A stretch of DNA of 64,000 nt, taken from positions 1 to 64,000 of the IMG/VR virus record IMGVR_UViG_3300029258_001507; one strand, 5' to 3'. The notes beneath the pieces are model-generated. The model had not been told where the DNA came from, searched no databases, and saw only the letters and a program-made list of their open reading frames with translations. The position numbers and the translations under genes are program-made. Shown here one piece after another: positions 23,123 through 31,655 of the stretch (position 1 is the first letter of the stretch; every line of letters starts with the position of its first letter). This DNA is from a virus.

Positions 23123-24597
23123 TGCATAGCCTTTCGGAATACTCGTTCCTGTTCTTCTGTGTCCAGCTGGACACGGCCCGCCTTTTGGATAACCGTTTCC
23201 ACCATGGGCATCTCAATATCGGTCACAGGAATATGGACGTTCAATGGATACCGTGACCCGAATCGATTCGACCGTTTCACAGCTTGATAATAGCTCTCGT
23301 AACTATCCACCAGCCCGCTGAATATCTGGCGGGTTGCTATTTGTAGATTCAACCCGAAACCGAGAATCTTCGGCTTGCTTATCAATGTCTTCACCCTGCC
23401 AGCCTTGAAGTCGTCGATCATCCGAACCCTATCCGCGTGCGGCGTGCTCCCGTACATGCTCACCGCTTCCGGTATGGCCTCTGACACGATGTCCTGTTCC
23501 GCGTTGTACAGGCACCATATTATGGTCGATTCATCAGGCCATTGTTCAACTAATCCCCTGATATACGCTGTCTTGTTCGTCGGAATTCGCTTCCCTTTGT
23601 AGCAGCCTTTTCCTATCGAACTCATCGCGGCTCGGTTGGTAATCCCGCCAGGTCGATGTGCGAATAACTCGCCATTCTTCCTGTGCGTTAACTCGATTTG
23701 TTCCGGCGTCATCTCAACATCATGGACATGGACGTTTATCGGTGGCAACTCCTCCGTATTGTCCGTCCATCCATAAGTGGCTGGATTATTGAGAAAGATT
23801 GACCAATGTGACAACGCACGATAGAAGGCTCCAAGAGAATGCTGTTTCAACACCCACCGCTCTTGCGTCTGCCCGCGATTCACAAAGAATCGGGCAAGGA
23901 AACTATTAACTGTTGGGTAAGCGTCCATGAACACCGCATGGTTGCCGTACTCGATTCGGTCGTTCGGTGCCGGCGTGCCAGTACACGCCAGTTTCCAGTC
24001 AAGCCCTCGTCCTAATCGTATGCACTCCGTGCCGAATTTACCGTAGTGGGATTTCAGCAGGGATGATTCATCCAAGATCAAGCACCCAAGCTTGCCTTGG
24101 GGAACGTCTGTTTTCAATGCCTCGTAGTTTGTTATTCCAAACCTGCCATCTCCGCTAGTCAACCATTCTGAAAGGTCGCGTGATGCTATCTTGTCCAATG
24201 GCAATTCCTCACCAAAGAATCGCTCGCACTCGGCCGCAGTTTGGTCAACCACCATGAGGGGAGAAATAATCAGGGCCTTTTTCTTCGCGTCCATCACATC
24301 CAGGACGTTCCTCGCGTAGTCAAGAAACATGAGCGTCTTGCCAAGCCCACAATCGGCAAAGATGCAGAACTTCCGCTTATTAAGTGCCATCCGGACAATC
24401 CCGTCTTGATAATCAAACGCATCGGGATGCGTCCGCCATTCATGATCCGTGTCGTCCGCACATGACATCCCAACCCGTGATGCGTATTCGTCCGGAAAGC
24501 TCGCAATACGCCCATTGATTGCATACGAGGGTAATTCCTTCACCGCCAGGAATTGTCGATAGGACTCGATATCACGTGCGTCGAGGTATATCTTCAT
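23119..24597 (-). CDS. SNF2-like superfamily 2 helicase
   Basis: 492 residues. Motif I is DCGLGKTL near residue 82, motif II is LDESSLLK near 175, motif III is TGTPAPND near 201, and motif VI is QAVKRSNRFG near 451. This is the compact SNF2-type DNA translocase common in phages, probably used in replication or recombination. It is coupled by ATGA to the methyltransferase downstream and to the HTH gene upstream. Confidence 0.85.
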   Translation of the reverse strand: MKIYLDARDIESYRQFLAVKELPSYAINGRIASFPDEYASRVGMSCADDTDHEWRTHPDAFDYQDGIVRMALNKRKFCIFADCGLGKTLMFLDYARNVLDVMDAKKKALIISPLMVVDQTAAECERFFGEELPLDKIASRDLSEWLTSGDGRFGITNYEALKTDVPQGKLGCLILDESSLLKSHYGKFGTECIRLGRGLDWKLACTGTPAPNDRIEYGNHAVFMDAYPTVNSFLARFFVNRGQTQERWVLKQHSLGAFYRALSHWSIFLNNPATYGWTDNTEELPPINVHVHDVEMTPEQIELTHRKNGELFAHRPGGITNRAAMSSIGKGCYKGKRIPTNKTAYIRGLVEQWPDESTIIWCLYNAEQDIVSEAIPEAVSMYGSTPHADRVRMIDDFKAGRVKTLISKPKILGFGLNLQIATRQIFSGLVDSYESYYQAVKRSNRFGSRYPLNVHIPVTDIEMPMVETVIQKAGRVQLDTEEQERVFRKAMQ

Positions 24598-25016
24598 TGC
24601 TCAAGCCATCCATTTCCAAGCGGCTGTCCGTTAACTTTGGGCATCGCAATCTTCAATTCGACCATGAGCCGCTCCGCTGTACTCAGCATCGGTAGAGGCC
24701 CGCCATTGACAAGGGCATACAGTGCATGCACGTCAACACCACCATCCCTCGCTATCGCTGGCAGGCTGCGCATATCGCACAGCAGCTCTTGTGCCAATCG
24801 ATCCGGCAGCTCGCCAGCACCTAGCTCGCCATGCAGGCGGACCCCAACTGCATTCGCTAACCGCTGGGCTGTCTTCAACAGCATGTCGCGATTGCCTTCC
24901 CTCGCATTCCTAACCACATCACGCGATACGCCAGCATCTCGTGCCAACTGGCACGTTGACCTGGTGTCCGCATTTGCCGCCTTCGACAGGAATCTCCGTA
25001 GTGTTTTCCCTATCAT
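24594..25016 (-). CDS. Putative HTH DNA-binding protein
   Basis: 140 residues, overlapping both neighbours through ATGA. The region STCQLARDAGVSRDVVRNAREGNRDMLLKTAQRLANAVGV fits an XRE-like HTH fold, with a second helical region toward the C-terminus (LPAIARDGGVDVHALYALVNG) that also resembles a degenerate HTH. It may be a two-headed DNA-binding protein. It is in the same operon as the helicase and methyltransferase, so an accessory role in DNA replication or regulation is possible. Confidence 0.6.
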   Translation of the reverse strand: MIGKTLRRFLSKAANADTRSTCQLARDAGVSRDVVRNAREGNRDMLLKTAQRLANAVGVRLHGELGAGELPDRLAQELLCDMRSLPAIARDGGVDVHALYALVNGGPLPMLSTAERLMVELKIAMPKVNGQPLGNGWLEQ

Positions 25017-25483
25017 TTGCTTTTCCCTTGTAGGTCCCGTAGTGCGTTTTGCTCTTCCAGATACCGCAACGTTTCCGTTAACGATATGCCACGAAATACA
25101 TCGCAGGTTATTCGCTTAGCTGGCAGTGCTAACATGTGCCGCCACGTCCTCGGCAGCCGAATCGCAATCAATTCCTCCGCTCTCGCCTCCACACAAGCCG
25201 ACATCTCAGGAAGTTCGAGCATCCGGACCACAACGCCATCTTCACTGTAAACCTCGGCACCAGGGAAACGCCCCAACCGCCGCAAGACGACCAGGACTTT
25301 GGAAAACTGTCCACGTTTCAGCAGGGTCTTCGGATGAGGCCACATCGCCTGACACGCTTCGCACTTCGCCAGCATCACGTCTTCCAGGGCTTCCCGCGTC
25401 AACGCAGCCAGTAAGGAGCGCCCTTCAGTCGAGCCATTCAACCAGGCCCGAACCGCTGCCTGTGTCCGTGGTAAATAGTCCAT
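25013..25483 (-). CDS. Hypothetical helical protein
   Basis: 156 residues, first gene of the HTH-helicase-methyltransferase operon and overlapping the HTH gene by 4 bases. The content is mostly helical, with CEACQAMWPHPKTLLKRGQ in the middle that might be a small zinc site, and a C-terminal helix (ETLRYLEEQNALRDLQ). I do not recognise the family. Coupling to the helicase operon suggests a role in DNA transactions. Confidence 0.55.
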   Translation of the reverse strand: MDYLPRTQAAVRAWLNGSTEGRSLLAALTREALEDVMLAKCEACQAMWPHPKTLLKRGQFSKVLVVLRRLGRFPGAEVYSEDGVVVRMLELPEMSACVEARAEELIAIRLPRTWRHMLALPAKRITCDVFRGISLTETLRYLEEQNALRDLQGKSK

Positions 25484-25725
25484 CCGTGTTAGCCCACCGT
25501 CGCCTAGTATCCTTCCGCGCGCAACAACCCCCTAGAGATACTGTCTTGGCAGCAAGCGGCATGCTCTTTGGGGTAGCCATTTCCGCCTAACAAGGCGCCG
25601 GAATCGAGCCAGCACTATAACGAGTGCCAGGCAACTCAACGCGTACATCCGGCTTGCTGTTGCACCGTCGAATTATTCGCCATCAGGGGCTGTAAGGCGT
25701 CTCGACGGGGGACACCCGGACGCAC
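25484..25725. other. Non-coding gap with tRNA-like T-arm motif
   Basis: No convincing gene. The minus strand shows GGCTCGATTCCGGC at about 25588-25605, like a tRNA T-arm, and a hairpin-capable CGCCTAACAAGGCG near 25585-25598. I could not fold a full cloverleaf here. It may hold promoter or leader sequence for the operon below 25483. Confidence 0.3.
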
Positions 25726-25998
25726 CTATCCACCGCACATCCGTGCGTGATACTGGCGGTCCCTCTTCATGTCTGCAATGGTCTTCTCTGGTTGTGTCCG
25801 CGCTTTGCGATTCTCCTGCTGCTCTTTCGTCGCCTTCCGCGCACGTCGGCGTTTTCTCGGCTTGCCGGGATGCTTGTCCTTGTGAACATCCCCGCCGCAT
25901 ACAGGGCAGTCGTCCTCTTCTGACAGGTTTTCCCGCCGGTGGACTTTGCGCAGGCAATCATAGCAGTAGCAATATGGCCCTTTTTCACCTCTGCTCAT
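25726..25998 (-). CDS. Zinc-ribbon small protein
   Basis: 90 residues. YCYCYDCLRKVHRREN and CPVCGGDVHKDK form two Cys pairs, a zinc ribbon or knuckle. The rest is a strongly basic helix (GKPRKRRRARKATKEQQENRK). It starts at ATG behind AAAAGGACTCATGCA. Such small basic zinc proteins in phages may bind nucleic acid or host polymerase. No closer assignment can be made. Confidence 0.55.
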   Translation of the reverse strand: MSRGEKGPYCYCYDCLRKVHRRENLSEEDDCPVCGGDVHKDKHPGKPRKRRRARKATKEQQENRKARTQPEKTIADMKRDRQYHARMCGG

Positions 25999-26022
25999 TG
26001 CATGAGTCCTTTTGTCTTGCCG

Positions 26023-26370
26023 CTATTCGGAATCGTCCTTATGCACACCTCGCTCGCTCAACTCATTCACATCCAATGCATGCGTGCCGTCGTCCCAGTG
26101 GATGTCAAAGTGTGTCCGGAATGCATAGCAAATCCCCCGCTTCGTGGCCATGTCGGCAGTTCTCGCGTTCCGCACTTGGAATCTCGTATGCGGCGGGTTG
26201 TCGAGCGGCTCCCACTCCTCTTGGGAATGTCGGCCGGCCACATCCTGCAGTAGCATCAGGATGCTACATGCCAATGTCTCCGCATGCCTCAGGCACACAT
26301 GCCCTGGCGCGTACATCCAGAGGAAGTTGTTGATTTGTAACTTCAAATGGGTCTCATTGTCCGGTTCCAT
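26023..26370 (-). CDS. Hypothetical protein
   Basis: 115 residues from an ATG behind AAAGGAGAGCC. The N-terminal half is helical (HLKLQINNFLWMYAPGHVC, LACSILMLLQDVAG), the C-terminal half mixed. No family recognised. It is in a run of small accessory genes, all minus strand, between the TADGVPI paralogue and a zinc-ribbon gene. Confidence 0.5.
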   Translation of the reverse strand: MEPDNETHLKLQINNFLWMYAPGHVCLRHAETLACSILMLLQDVAGRHSQEEWEPLDNPPHTRFQVRNARTADMATKRGICYAFRTHFDIHWDDGTHALDVNELSERGVHKDDSE

Positions 26371-26379
26371 GGCTCTCCT

Positions 26380-26712
26380 TTAGTTCGTCTTCGCACTTCG
26401 CCCACGTGACTCGGCTTCGCGCGTCGAATAGCACTGATCCGCCGATATGATGTGGCCTAGGTACCGCTCCCCGTAGCCTGTTCCACGAATCCGAGTTTCT
26501 TCGACTGCCACCGCACATGTGTCGGTTATGCCGCACTGCCCGCAATAAAACACTCGCATCCCCGGCACAATCGGCACCCCGTCGGCTGTCTCCGGTAACT
26601 TGTCGACGATATTCCGCAGCTGGCGATAGCTCCGGCACAGAGTAATCATGGCAATGTCGCAGTTGCGAGCCGCGTCTTCCGCAATCACGTCTACTACATC
26701 GTCGCGTATCAT
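26380..26712 (-). CDS. Accessory protein, TADGVPI family member B
   Basis: 110 residues from the ATG at 26712, with GGAG upstream; a second start at 26719 belongs to a different frame. It shares LPETADGVPIVPGMRV and the C-terminal QCYSTREAE with the gene at 15813-16166, but has CGQC in the middle as a possible metal site. The conservation between two distant copies shows that the frame is real. The function of this family is unknown. Confidence 0.6.
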   Translation of the reverse strand: MIRDDVVDVIAEDAARNCDIAMITLCRSYRQLRNIVDKLPETADGVPIVPGMRVFYCGQCGITDTCAVAVEETRIRGTGYGERYLGHIISADQCYSTREAESRGRSAKTN

Positions 26713-27117
26713 CACTCATGCTCCATTTAGGTCTTTGTCAGTGAGTACCTACTGGCCTGCTATGCGTCCAAGTGGTCTTGCAATCGGTCTATGACACGAC
26801 GAATGAATAGGGATCTCGCGTCGTCGCCGAAGTTGTCATCGCAACATAACACATTGTCGGCCGTTGTCCACGGCGTTCGATTAACTCGCACGGGTCGGCG
26901 AAATAGTGGTAGTTCATGGTTCCCATATTTTCCCAAGGAAACTGTGGCTAAGCATAAGAAAAACCCCCGCGACCGCGATGAGAGACTCGCCAAAGCCAGA
27001 GGCGCGGTGTTGGGGGCTGAAGTTGCTTTGATAGGCGAATCTCATTTCAGAAATCTACTCCCATCACGAATCAATGTCAATACCAATACAGATATTCCGT
27101 CAAGATTTCTACGATCA
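26713..27117. other. Stretch without a confident gene
   Basis: A weak minus-strand ORF (up to 77 codons, ending near 26760) and a plus-strand one lack ribosome sites and protein-like content. The minus strand has a CGCGGTCGCG run followed by GGGGGTTTTT near 26959-26977, a weak terminator-like signal after the gene at 27118. The part from 26995 to 27117 is noticeably AT-rich and may hold a promoter, but no clear -35/-10 pair was found. Confidence 0.3.
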
Positions 27118-27465
27118 CTATCGACACGCATCGATTTGTGCCTTTGGATGCTCCTTGCAGGCGTCAATGTATTTTTCGAGCCACGGCACGAATCTTTCGT
27201 AACTGCCGAACCCATTCGGTGGGTTATGCTTCTCGAACCGGACCGGATCGTCTCGCATAGCTTGCAGGCCCTTGGTCAGCGGCTCGATCAACTCGCCGGC
27301 CGTCTTGATGCCCACTTCATACGGTTGCCAGATGTGTTCATAGATTCCCGCCTCTGCGGCCATGGCGGTGAGGTTGTGTGTGACGTAGGCATCGAATAAT
27401 TTCACCACGTGGGGCTTTTCCCCGCCAGTGTCGACTTCGGCTAATAGGGTAATGTCAAGACCCAT
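27118..27465 (-). CDS. Conserved-looking hypothetical protein
   Basis: 115 residues beginning MGLDITLLAEVDTGGEKPHV, a start often seen in phage hypothetical proteins of this size. The middle VTHNLTAMAAEAGIYEHIWQ and the C-terminal FGSYERFVPWLEKYIDAC are helical with aromatic residues. No catalytic motif. The ATG start fits the operon spacing. Function unknown. Confidence 0.6.
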   Translation of the reverse strand: MGLDITLLAEVDTGGEKPHVVKLFDAYVTHNLTAMAAEAGIYEHIWQPYEVGIKTAGELIEPLTKGLQAMRDDPVRFEKHNPPNGFGSYERFVPWLEKYIDACKEHPKAQIDACR

Positions 27466-27568
27466 TCATCCATCCCTTCCCATTGTTAGAATTACTGGAT
27501 TCACGACGCCATAGCCACACTTCCCCACCCATAGCCGTCGCCGCTTCCGGTGTTCGCCATTTCTAGTA

Positions 27569-27841
27569 TCAGCTTATTGGCCATTTGCCCCGCTCCGTGT
27601 CGATCACAGAAATAACCGCTCGCATCGGGGCACGCACGGTTCCGACCACGTCGAGCTCCGTCTTGGGCGTTGGCCCGTTCTGCACCAATTCACCAAGCCC
27701 CGCCGTGGTCCCCCACACGCGAATGTTTCGTGCGTCGGAAATGACACACCAATCATCATCGCATGTGGCGTTTCCAACGTACACAAATCCCCGGTCCAGA
27801 ACGACCACTGCAAATCCACTAAGTACCTGTTTGGTTTCCAT
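27569..27841 (-). CDS. Hypothetical beta-rich protein
   Basis: 90 residues from the ATG behind AAGGAGAAAAGCT. The sequence alternates hydrophobic residues (QVLSGFAVVVLDRGFVYVG, WCVISDARNIRVWG), which suggests a small beta domain. It stands just downstream of the three Gly/Tyr-rich genes. No family recognised. Confidence 0.55.
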   Translation of the reverse strand: METKQVLSGFAVVVLDRGFVYVGNATCDDDWCVISDARNIRVWGTTAGLGELVQNGPTPKTELDVVGTVRAPMRAVISVIDTERGKWPIS

Positions 27842-27902
27842 AGCTTTTCTCCTTGTTACATGTTACGTCTAATGTCACGTTATCGCGATCAACGCCATTG
27901 CC

Positions 27903-28220
27903 TCAGCAATGGACCAAGCAATCGCCATGGCCACTACCTCCGCCGTCGCCCCAGCCATCGCCACAGCCCATGCCATCGCCATCGCCATGGCCATCGCCAT
28001 CGCCATAGCCCCAGCCGTCGCCACTGCCATAGCTGTCGCCCCAGCCATCGCCATCTCCATGGCCATAGCCATCGCCATTGCCAATGCCGTAGCCCCTGCC
28101 CTTGCCATAGCCATCGCCATAGCACAAGCCATTTCCCAAGCCATAGCCACAGCCCCAGCCATTGCCATAGCCATTTCCATAGCCTCCCTTTAGAAACTCA
28201 GTTATCCGTGTATCGTGCAT
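27903..28220 (-). CDS. Gly/Tyr/Asp-rich repeat protein, copy 3
   Basis: 105 residues. It starts MHDTRITEFLKGGYGNGYG and continues as near-perfect repeats of GYG, GDG and DGYG, with four or more Cys. The first 12 residues and the leader with TAGGAGCAATACA are the same as in the next copy upstream, which supports this frame over the other open frames in the low-complexity DNA. Such Gly/Tyr-rich chains are often disordered or amyloid-like. A coat, condensate or adhesive role would be speculation. Confidence 0.5.
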   Translation of the reverse strand: MHDTRITEFLKGGYGNGYGNGWGCGYGLGNGLCYGDGYGKGRGYGIGNGDGYGHGDGDGWGDSYGSGDGWGYGDGDGHGDGDGMGCGDGWGDGGGSGHGDCLVHC

Positions 28221-28234
28221 GACATGTATTGCTC

Positions 28235-28477
28235 CTACGCACCGTTATCACGGCCATAGCCCCAGCACCTGCCATCGCCATGGCCACTTCCGTAGCCATC
28301 GCCATTGCCATCGCCATCGCCATAGCCATCGCCATTGCCACTGCCATAGCCCCTGCCCTTGCCATAGCCATCGCCATAGCACAAGCCATTTCCCAAGCCA
28401 TAGCCACAGCCTCTGACATTGCCATAGCAGTCCCCATAGCCTCCCTTTAGAAACTCAGTTATCCGTGTATCGTGCAT
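28235..28477 (-). CDS. Gly/Tyr/Asp-rich repeat protein, copy 2
   Basis: 80 residues. The N-terminal MHDTRITEFLKGGYG matches copy 3 and the C-terminal GYGRDNGA matches copy 1, so the three arose by tandem duplication. The leader between copies is also conserved, including AGGAGCAATACA. The start codon lies about 11 bases after AGGAG, a bit far. A seven-codon alternative reading begins at the ATG five bases earlier, which could tune translation. Confidence 0.5.
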   Translation of the reverse strand: MHDTRITEFLKGGYGDCYGNVRGCGYGLGNGLCYGDGYGKGRGYGSGNGDGYGDGDGNGDGYGSGHGDGRCWGYGRDNGA

Positions 28478-28491
28478 GACGTGTATTGCTC

Positions 28492-28722
28492 CTAGGCACC
28501 GTTATCCCGGCCATATCCCCGGCCACAGCCGTAGCCACCACCATCGACCGTACCACACTGTTCGCCATCACCAACGCCATTGCCACCGCAATGGAAATAA
28601 TCCCATCCACAGCCCCAGCCCTCGCCAGAGCCAAGGCCCTCGCCGTAACCATCGCCAATGCCCACCCCATCGCACTCGCCATGGCCATGGCCGCAGCCAT
28701 GCAATATGCCATATTCCGTCAT
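28492..28722 (-). CDS. Gly/Tyr/Asp-rich repeat protein, copy 1
   Basis: 76 residues starting MTEYGILHGCGHGHG behind ACGGAGGCAAGGCAG, a strong ribosome site. The chain is rich in Gly with Asp, Cys, His and Tyr and ends GYGRDNGA as in copy 2. It is more diverged and less repetitive than the other two. It lies directly downstream of the helicase gene, so the family is probably expressed with the early operon. Confidence 0.5.
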   Translation of the reverse strand: MTEYGILHGCGHGHGECDGVGIGDGYGEGLGSGEGWGCGWDYFHCGGNGVGDGEQCGTVDGGGYGCGRGYGRDNGA

Positions 28723-28757
28723 CTGCCTTGCCTCCGTAGTCGCCGCCCTGCTGCCGA

Positions 28758-30401
28758 TTAGTGTAATTGCTCCCGATCAATGTCCTTGATATCCCTGTGC
28801 CAGTCGTTTCGTCGCTTCGGGCATAGCGGAATATCCCTAGGCGGATAATACGCTTTCCAAAATGCAGGCCGACGTGCCGACCCTGCCATTACCGCTGTCT
28901 TATAATAGAACCGCTGGTACAATTCATTAAATTTCACTTCTCCATTGTGTTTCTTCATGGCGTTCCAATAGACACCTGCCCAGAGCCGCTCCGCTTCTGG
29001 TGTGTCCTTGATCTTCCATTGTTTTACTGGCTCGCCCGTTACTTGCGTCAGTGTCCCGTCAGCCTGCACAATTGGCCTTGACGCCTTGCCGAGCGTCAAT
29101 TTGTGTCCACAATACTGGCAGACCACCATGCGACCTACCTTCTTGTGTACCATCCCGCATTTAGGGCAGACACGCCCTAGCGATTCGCCTGTTTCCCGTG
29201 TCTCTGCTATGCGGTTTTTACTGATTACGTCGGGGTCGGAACACTCAAACACCGATTCCCAATCGACGTTAATGTTAACCGATCCATGCCGCCACCATGC
29301 GCCGCCATAATCGATTACTAGGCACCGATCCTTTGCTTCATGGGTCCGCAATCCACGCCCAACCATTTGCAAAAACGCCCGGTAGGAACCGATCGGCGTG
29401 GCCAGCATGACACACCGGACTTGCGGCTCATCTATGCCTTCTCGCAGCACAAATCGATTCCACAGAATCGGTATCGCGCCATCCCGCCATTCCTGCATGG
29501 CCGCCTGGAATCGTTGCTCGTCCTGTTTTCTGTCGAGCGTTTCGCCGTCTACCCAGAAGTCCTGTCCGTCAACGTGTAGCGAACGAATACCTCTTGACTT
29601 GCAGAATCTTGCAGCCCATATCGATTCCTTGACACCCGGCGCAAACGCGAGCGTATGGATTTGCTCTGGATGCAATCGTTGATAGTGGTCGATGATGTTG
29701 CCAACTATCCGAGTCCGCACCTGATCGTCACCTCTCAGTGGTCCCCATGTGCGTCGTGCGTCCTTTTCCGATAGCGATAAGTCAACCTTTCCCTTGACCA
29801 ATTTGCGCGTATCTAGCTCGCTTGGAGCGAACCACGAAGCGACACAGAGGACCCCTTGCTCTTGCAAGTCCCGAGTTCTCGCGGACACAATCAATTCATC
29901 ACACACACCACACACACCTAATGGCGTTGCCGTTACACCGACGACTTTAGCGCCGCGATCCTTGTAATCATTGAGTAATTCGGCCGATTCCCCGGTCGCT
30001 ATTTGATGCACCTCATCAGCTAGCACTAGGTCTGCATCAACCCAATAGCCGTGTTGCGTCCGTCTACGTGATAGAATGGTCTGGATGGTCGCGATTTGCA
30101 CCTGTGCATCTTCGTATTCCAGCTGTTTCATGCTTGAGGAAATTACCCCAACCTGCATATCCGCCCTCTGGAATACGCTCCGCGTCTGTTCCGTCAATAG
30201 AATCCGATTTGTCAGGCAGAGCACGCGCCAACCTTTTTCGATGCCCCAATTCGCCAATGCGATTTGCATATTCGTCTTGCCGCTACCAGTCGGAGATGTC
30301 AGGCATACCGATTTAGCCCCGCCATCCAATGCGGCAATCGTCTTCGCCACGCCATCACGTTGGTGCGGCCAGGGCGATCGGGGAAACAGGTGATCGATCA
30401 T
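28758..30401 (-). CDS. DEAD/DEAH-box superfamily 2 helicase
   Basis: 547 residues from the ATG at 30401, which overlaps the ParB-like stop (ATGA). Motif I SPTGSGKT near residue 36, motif II ADEVH near 127, motif III VTATP near 152 and motif VI QMVGRGLR near 347 are all present. A zinc ribbon follows (CPKCG ... CQYCG, about 400-420), then a 100-residue tail. This layout is common in phage replication helicases. It probably unwinds DNA for replication start or recombination. Confidence 0.88.
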   Translation of the reverse strand: MIDHLFPRSPWPHQRDGVAKTIAALDGGAKSVCLTSPTGSGKTNMQIALANWGIEKGWRVLCLTNRILLTEQTRSVFQRADMQVGVISSSMKQLEYEDAQVQIATIQTILSRRRTQHGYWVDADLVLADEVHQIATGESAELLNDYKDRGAKVVGVTATPLGVCGVCDELIVSARTRDLQEQGVLCVASWFAPSELDTRKLVKGKVDLSLSEKDARRTWGPLRGDDQVRTRIVGNIIDHYQRLHPEQIHTLAFAPGVKESIWAARFCKSRGIRSLHVDGQDFWVDGETLDRKQDEQRFQAAMQEWRDGAIPILWNRFVLREGIDEPQVRCVMLATPIGSYRAFLQMVGRGLRTHEAKDRCLVIDYGGAWWRHGSVNINVDWESVFECSDPDVISKNRIAETRETGESLGRVCPKCGMVHKKVGRMVVCQYCGHKLTLGKASRPIVQADGTLTQVTGEPVKQWKIKDTPEAERLWAGVYWNAMKKHNGEVKFNELYQRFYYKTAVMAGSARRPAFWKAYYPPRDIPLCPKRRNDWHRDIKDIDREQLH

Positions 30402-31186
30402 TGCCCCATCCATTCATGCATTTCCTCGGTCGCGACCTCCAAATGGTCCTGGACGAGCTTCTGCGACTCACAGCCCGATTCGCCCACGTCATGCGCGATC
30501 TTATCGACGAGCCGGACCACCGGGGCAATTGCCCGCTCCCATTGCCTGAACCAATAGGAGCCGTCAAATCGCTTCGTCGGTTGCCCCTTCCGTTTCCGTG
30601 GCTCGGGTGCGTCAAACGGAATTTCTTCGTCGGGCTCGTCGACCGTCGCGGAACCCCCTCGACTTGGGGTGGGAGGCGCAAATTGCGCCTTACCATCCCG
30701 TTTGGGGGGTGTAGCCTTTCCCGCGAGTGAATCCTGCTTTCGATCCGCAACCACGGCTTGCACTAGCCGCTTGCTCACCCCGGCCGCCTCGGCAATGGCC
30801 TGCTGCGTCATCTTGCCGCCATTATCTAGCAGCCACTCGACACACGCCCGCTTGTCCGCTCGGGACATTCGCAATCCGTGCCGGTCGTTCGCCGTCATGC
30901 CGAATATCCGCGCGTCCTTCGCCGTACCCTGGTGGATGCGACAGGGAATTGACCCCCGTTTCGATCGTTGGGCCGCGAGGAATCGATGGAATCCATCGGC
31001 GACGTAGTAATCGGTCCCGTCATGGAATACATCGATTGGGGGAAACGGCCATTCGGTCCCAGCCGCCTTGATGATGTCGGCGTATTCGTCGACCACGTCG
31101 TCGTTGACTGCCAGTCGGCTTTGGGTGTTTCCGTCGATCCTTGGCAGGTCGACGGATAGCTGTTTCGTTTTCGTGCTCTTTGCCAT
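30398..31186 (-). CDS. ParB/Srx-like N-terminal domain protein with HTH
   Basis: 262 residues. The ParB-type core (PPIDVFHDGTDYYVADGFHR) and FLAAQRSKRGSIPCRIHQGT sit at about 47-85, followed by an HTH (MTQQAIAEAAGVSKRLVQAVV). A Pro/Arg-rich linker and a helical C-terminal region complete it. Phage proteins of this type can be ParB-like CTP-binding DNA clamps or nucleases. It is coupled to the downstream helicase, so a role in replication or partition is likely. Confidence 0.75.
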   Translation of the reverse strand: MAKSTKTKQLSVDLPRIDGNTQSRLAVNDDVVDEYADIIKAAGTEWPFPPIDVFHDGTDYYVADGFHRFLAAQRSKRGSIPCRIHQGTAKDARIFGMTANDRHGLRMSRADKRACVEWLLDNGGKMTQQAIAEAAGVSKRLVQAVVADRKQDSLAGKATPPKRDGKAQFAPPTPSRGGSATVDEPDEEIPFDAPEPRKRKGQPTKRFDGSYWFRQWERAIAPVVRLVDKIAHDVGESGCESQKLVQDHLEVATEEMHEWMGQ

Positions 31187-31206
31187 TAGTGGTGATTCCG
31201 TTCATG

Positions 31207-31422
31207 TTATCGTGGGTCAAATGCGTCCAGCCACTCCAATACCAAATGAATATTACCCGGCGTAAGGCCGCGTTCCGCCTGGATGTTTCTCCGCAGGTTG
31301 TCCCATGCGCAGGCCCAATCCTCACAGGTAGGCTCGCAGTCATCACACCGATTGTCGCCGATGTTGCTGTCTGGCCCGACAAAGTCCATGCCGCACTCGC
31401 TGCACGCTTGATGTTTACTCAT
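31207..31422 (-). CDS. Zinc-ribbon small protein
   Basis: 71 residues. CSECGMDFVGPDSN and CDDCEPTCEDWAC form the likely metal site. A helical tail (NIHLVLEWLDAFDPR) follows. The start overlaps the stop of the gene upstream (ATGA). It is one of several small Cys-rich proteins in this region and is unassigned. Confidence 0.55.
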   Translation of the reverse strand: MSKHQACSECGMDFVGPDSNIGDNRCDDCEPTCEDWACAWDNLRRNIQAERGLTPGNIHLVLEWLDAFDPR

Positions 31423-31619
31423 TCTTTCTCACCAGTTCTTAGGCCTCTTGCCTTGGTTCGCACATAGCTGCAATAGTCGCAGCAGTATTCCTCTTGTTGT
31501 GGCGTGGCGACTTGCCGCCCCGGCCGGTCACGAAACGTCATGAGTGCCGAGTGCGGCCGGTAGCCCTTGCCGTAGAGCATGTCGGCCGACGAATTGACGC
31601 ATTCGCATTTGAGGATCAT
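31419..31619 (-). CDS. Small Cys-containing protein
   Basis: 66 residues from the ATG at 31619 with AAAGGA nine bases upstream. The sequence has CECV near the start and YCCDYCSYV in the last third, a possible zinc site. It overlaps the next gene by 4 bases. Function unknown. Confidence 0.5.
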   Translation of the reverse strand: MILKCECVNSSADMLYGKGYRPHSALMTFRDRPGRQVATPQQEEYCCDYCSYVRTKARGLRTGEKE

Positions 31620-31655
31620 GGTTTCCAATCCTTTGCTAGTTTCAGTAAGTGCCCG

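Noticed and set aside
25580-25660. tRNA gene on the minus strand (T-arm-like GGCTCGATTCC)
   Set aside because: The T-arm can be drawn, but no seven-base acceptor stem or standard anticodon arm could be found around it. A covariance-model tRNA search would settle it.
26958-26980. Rho-independent terminator after the gene at 27118
   Set aside because: The GC stem is only about four base pairs before the T-run, too weak to claim as a terminator.
26791-27399. Long plus-strand ORF opposite the gene at 27118
   Set aside because: No ribosome site or recognisable fold, and most of it is antisense to a protein-like minus gene and an AT-rich gap.
27875-28761. Plus-strand and other-frame ORFs rich in Ala/Ile/Met/His over the Gly/Tyr repeat genes
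   Set aside because: They result from the simple DNA repeat, which leaves several frames open. Only the minus Gly/Tyr frame has conserved ends and ribosome sites.
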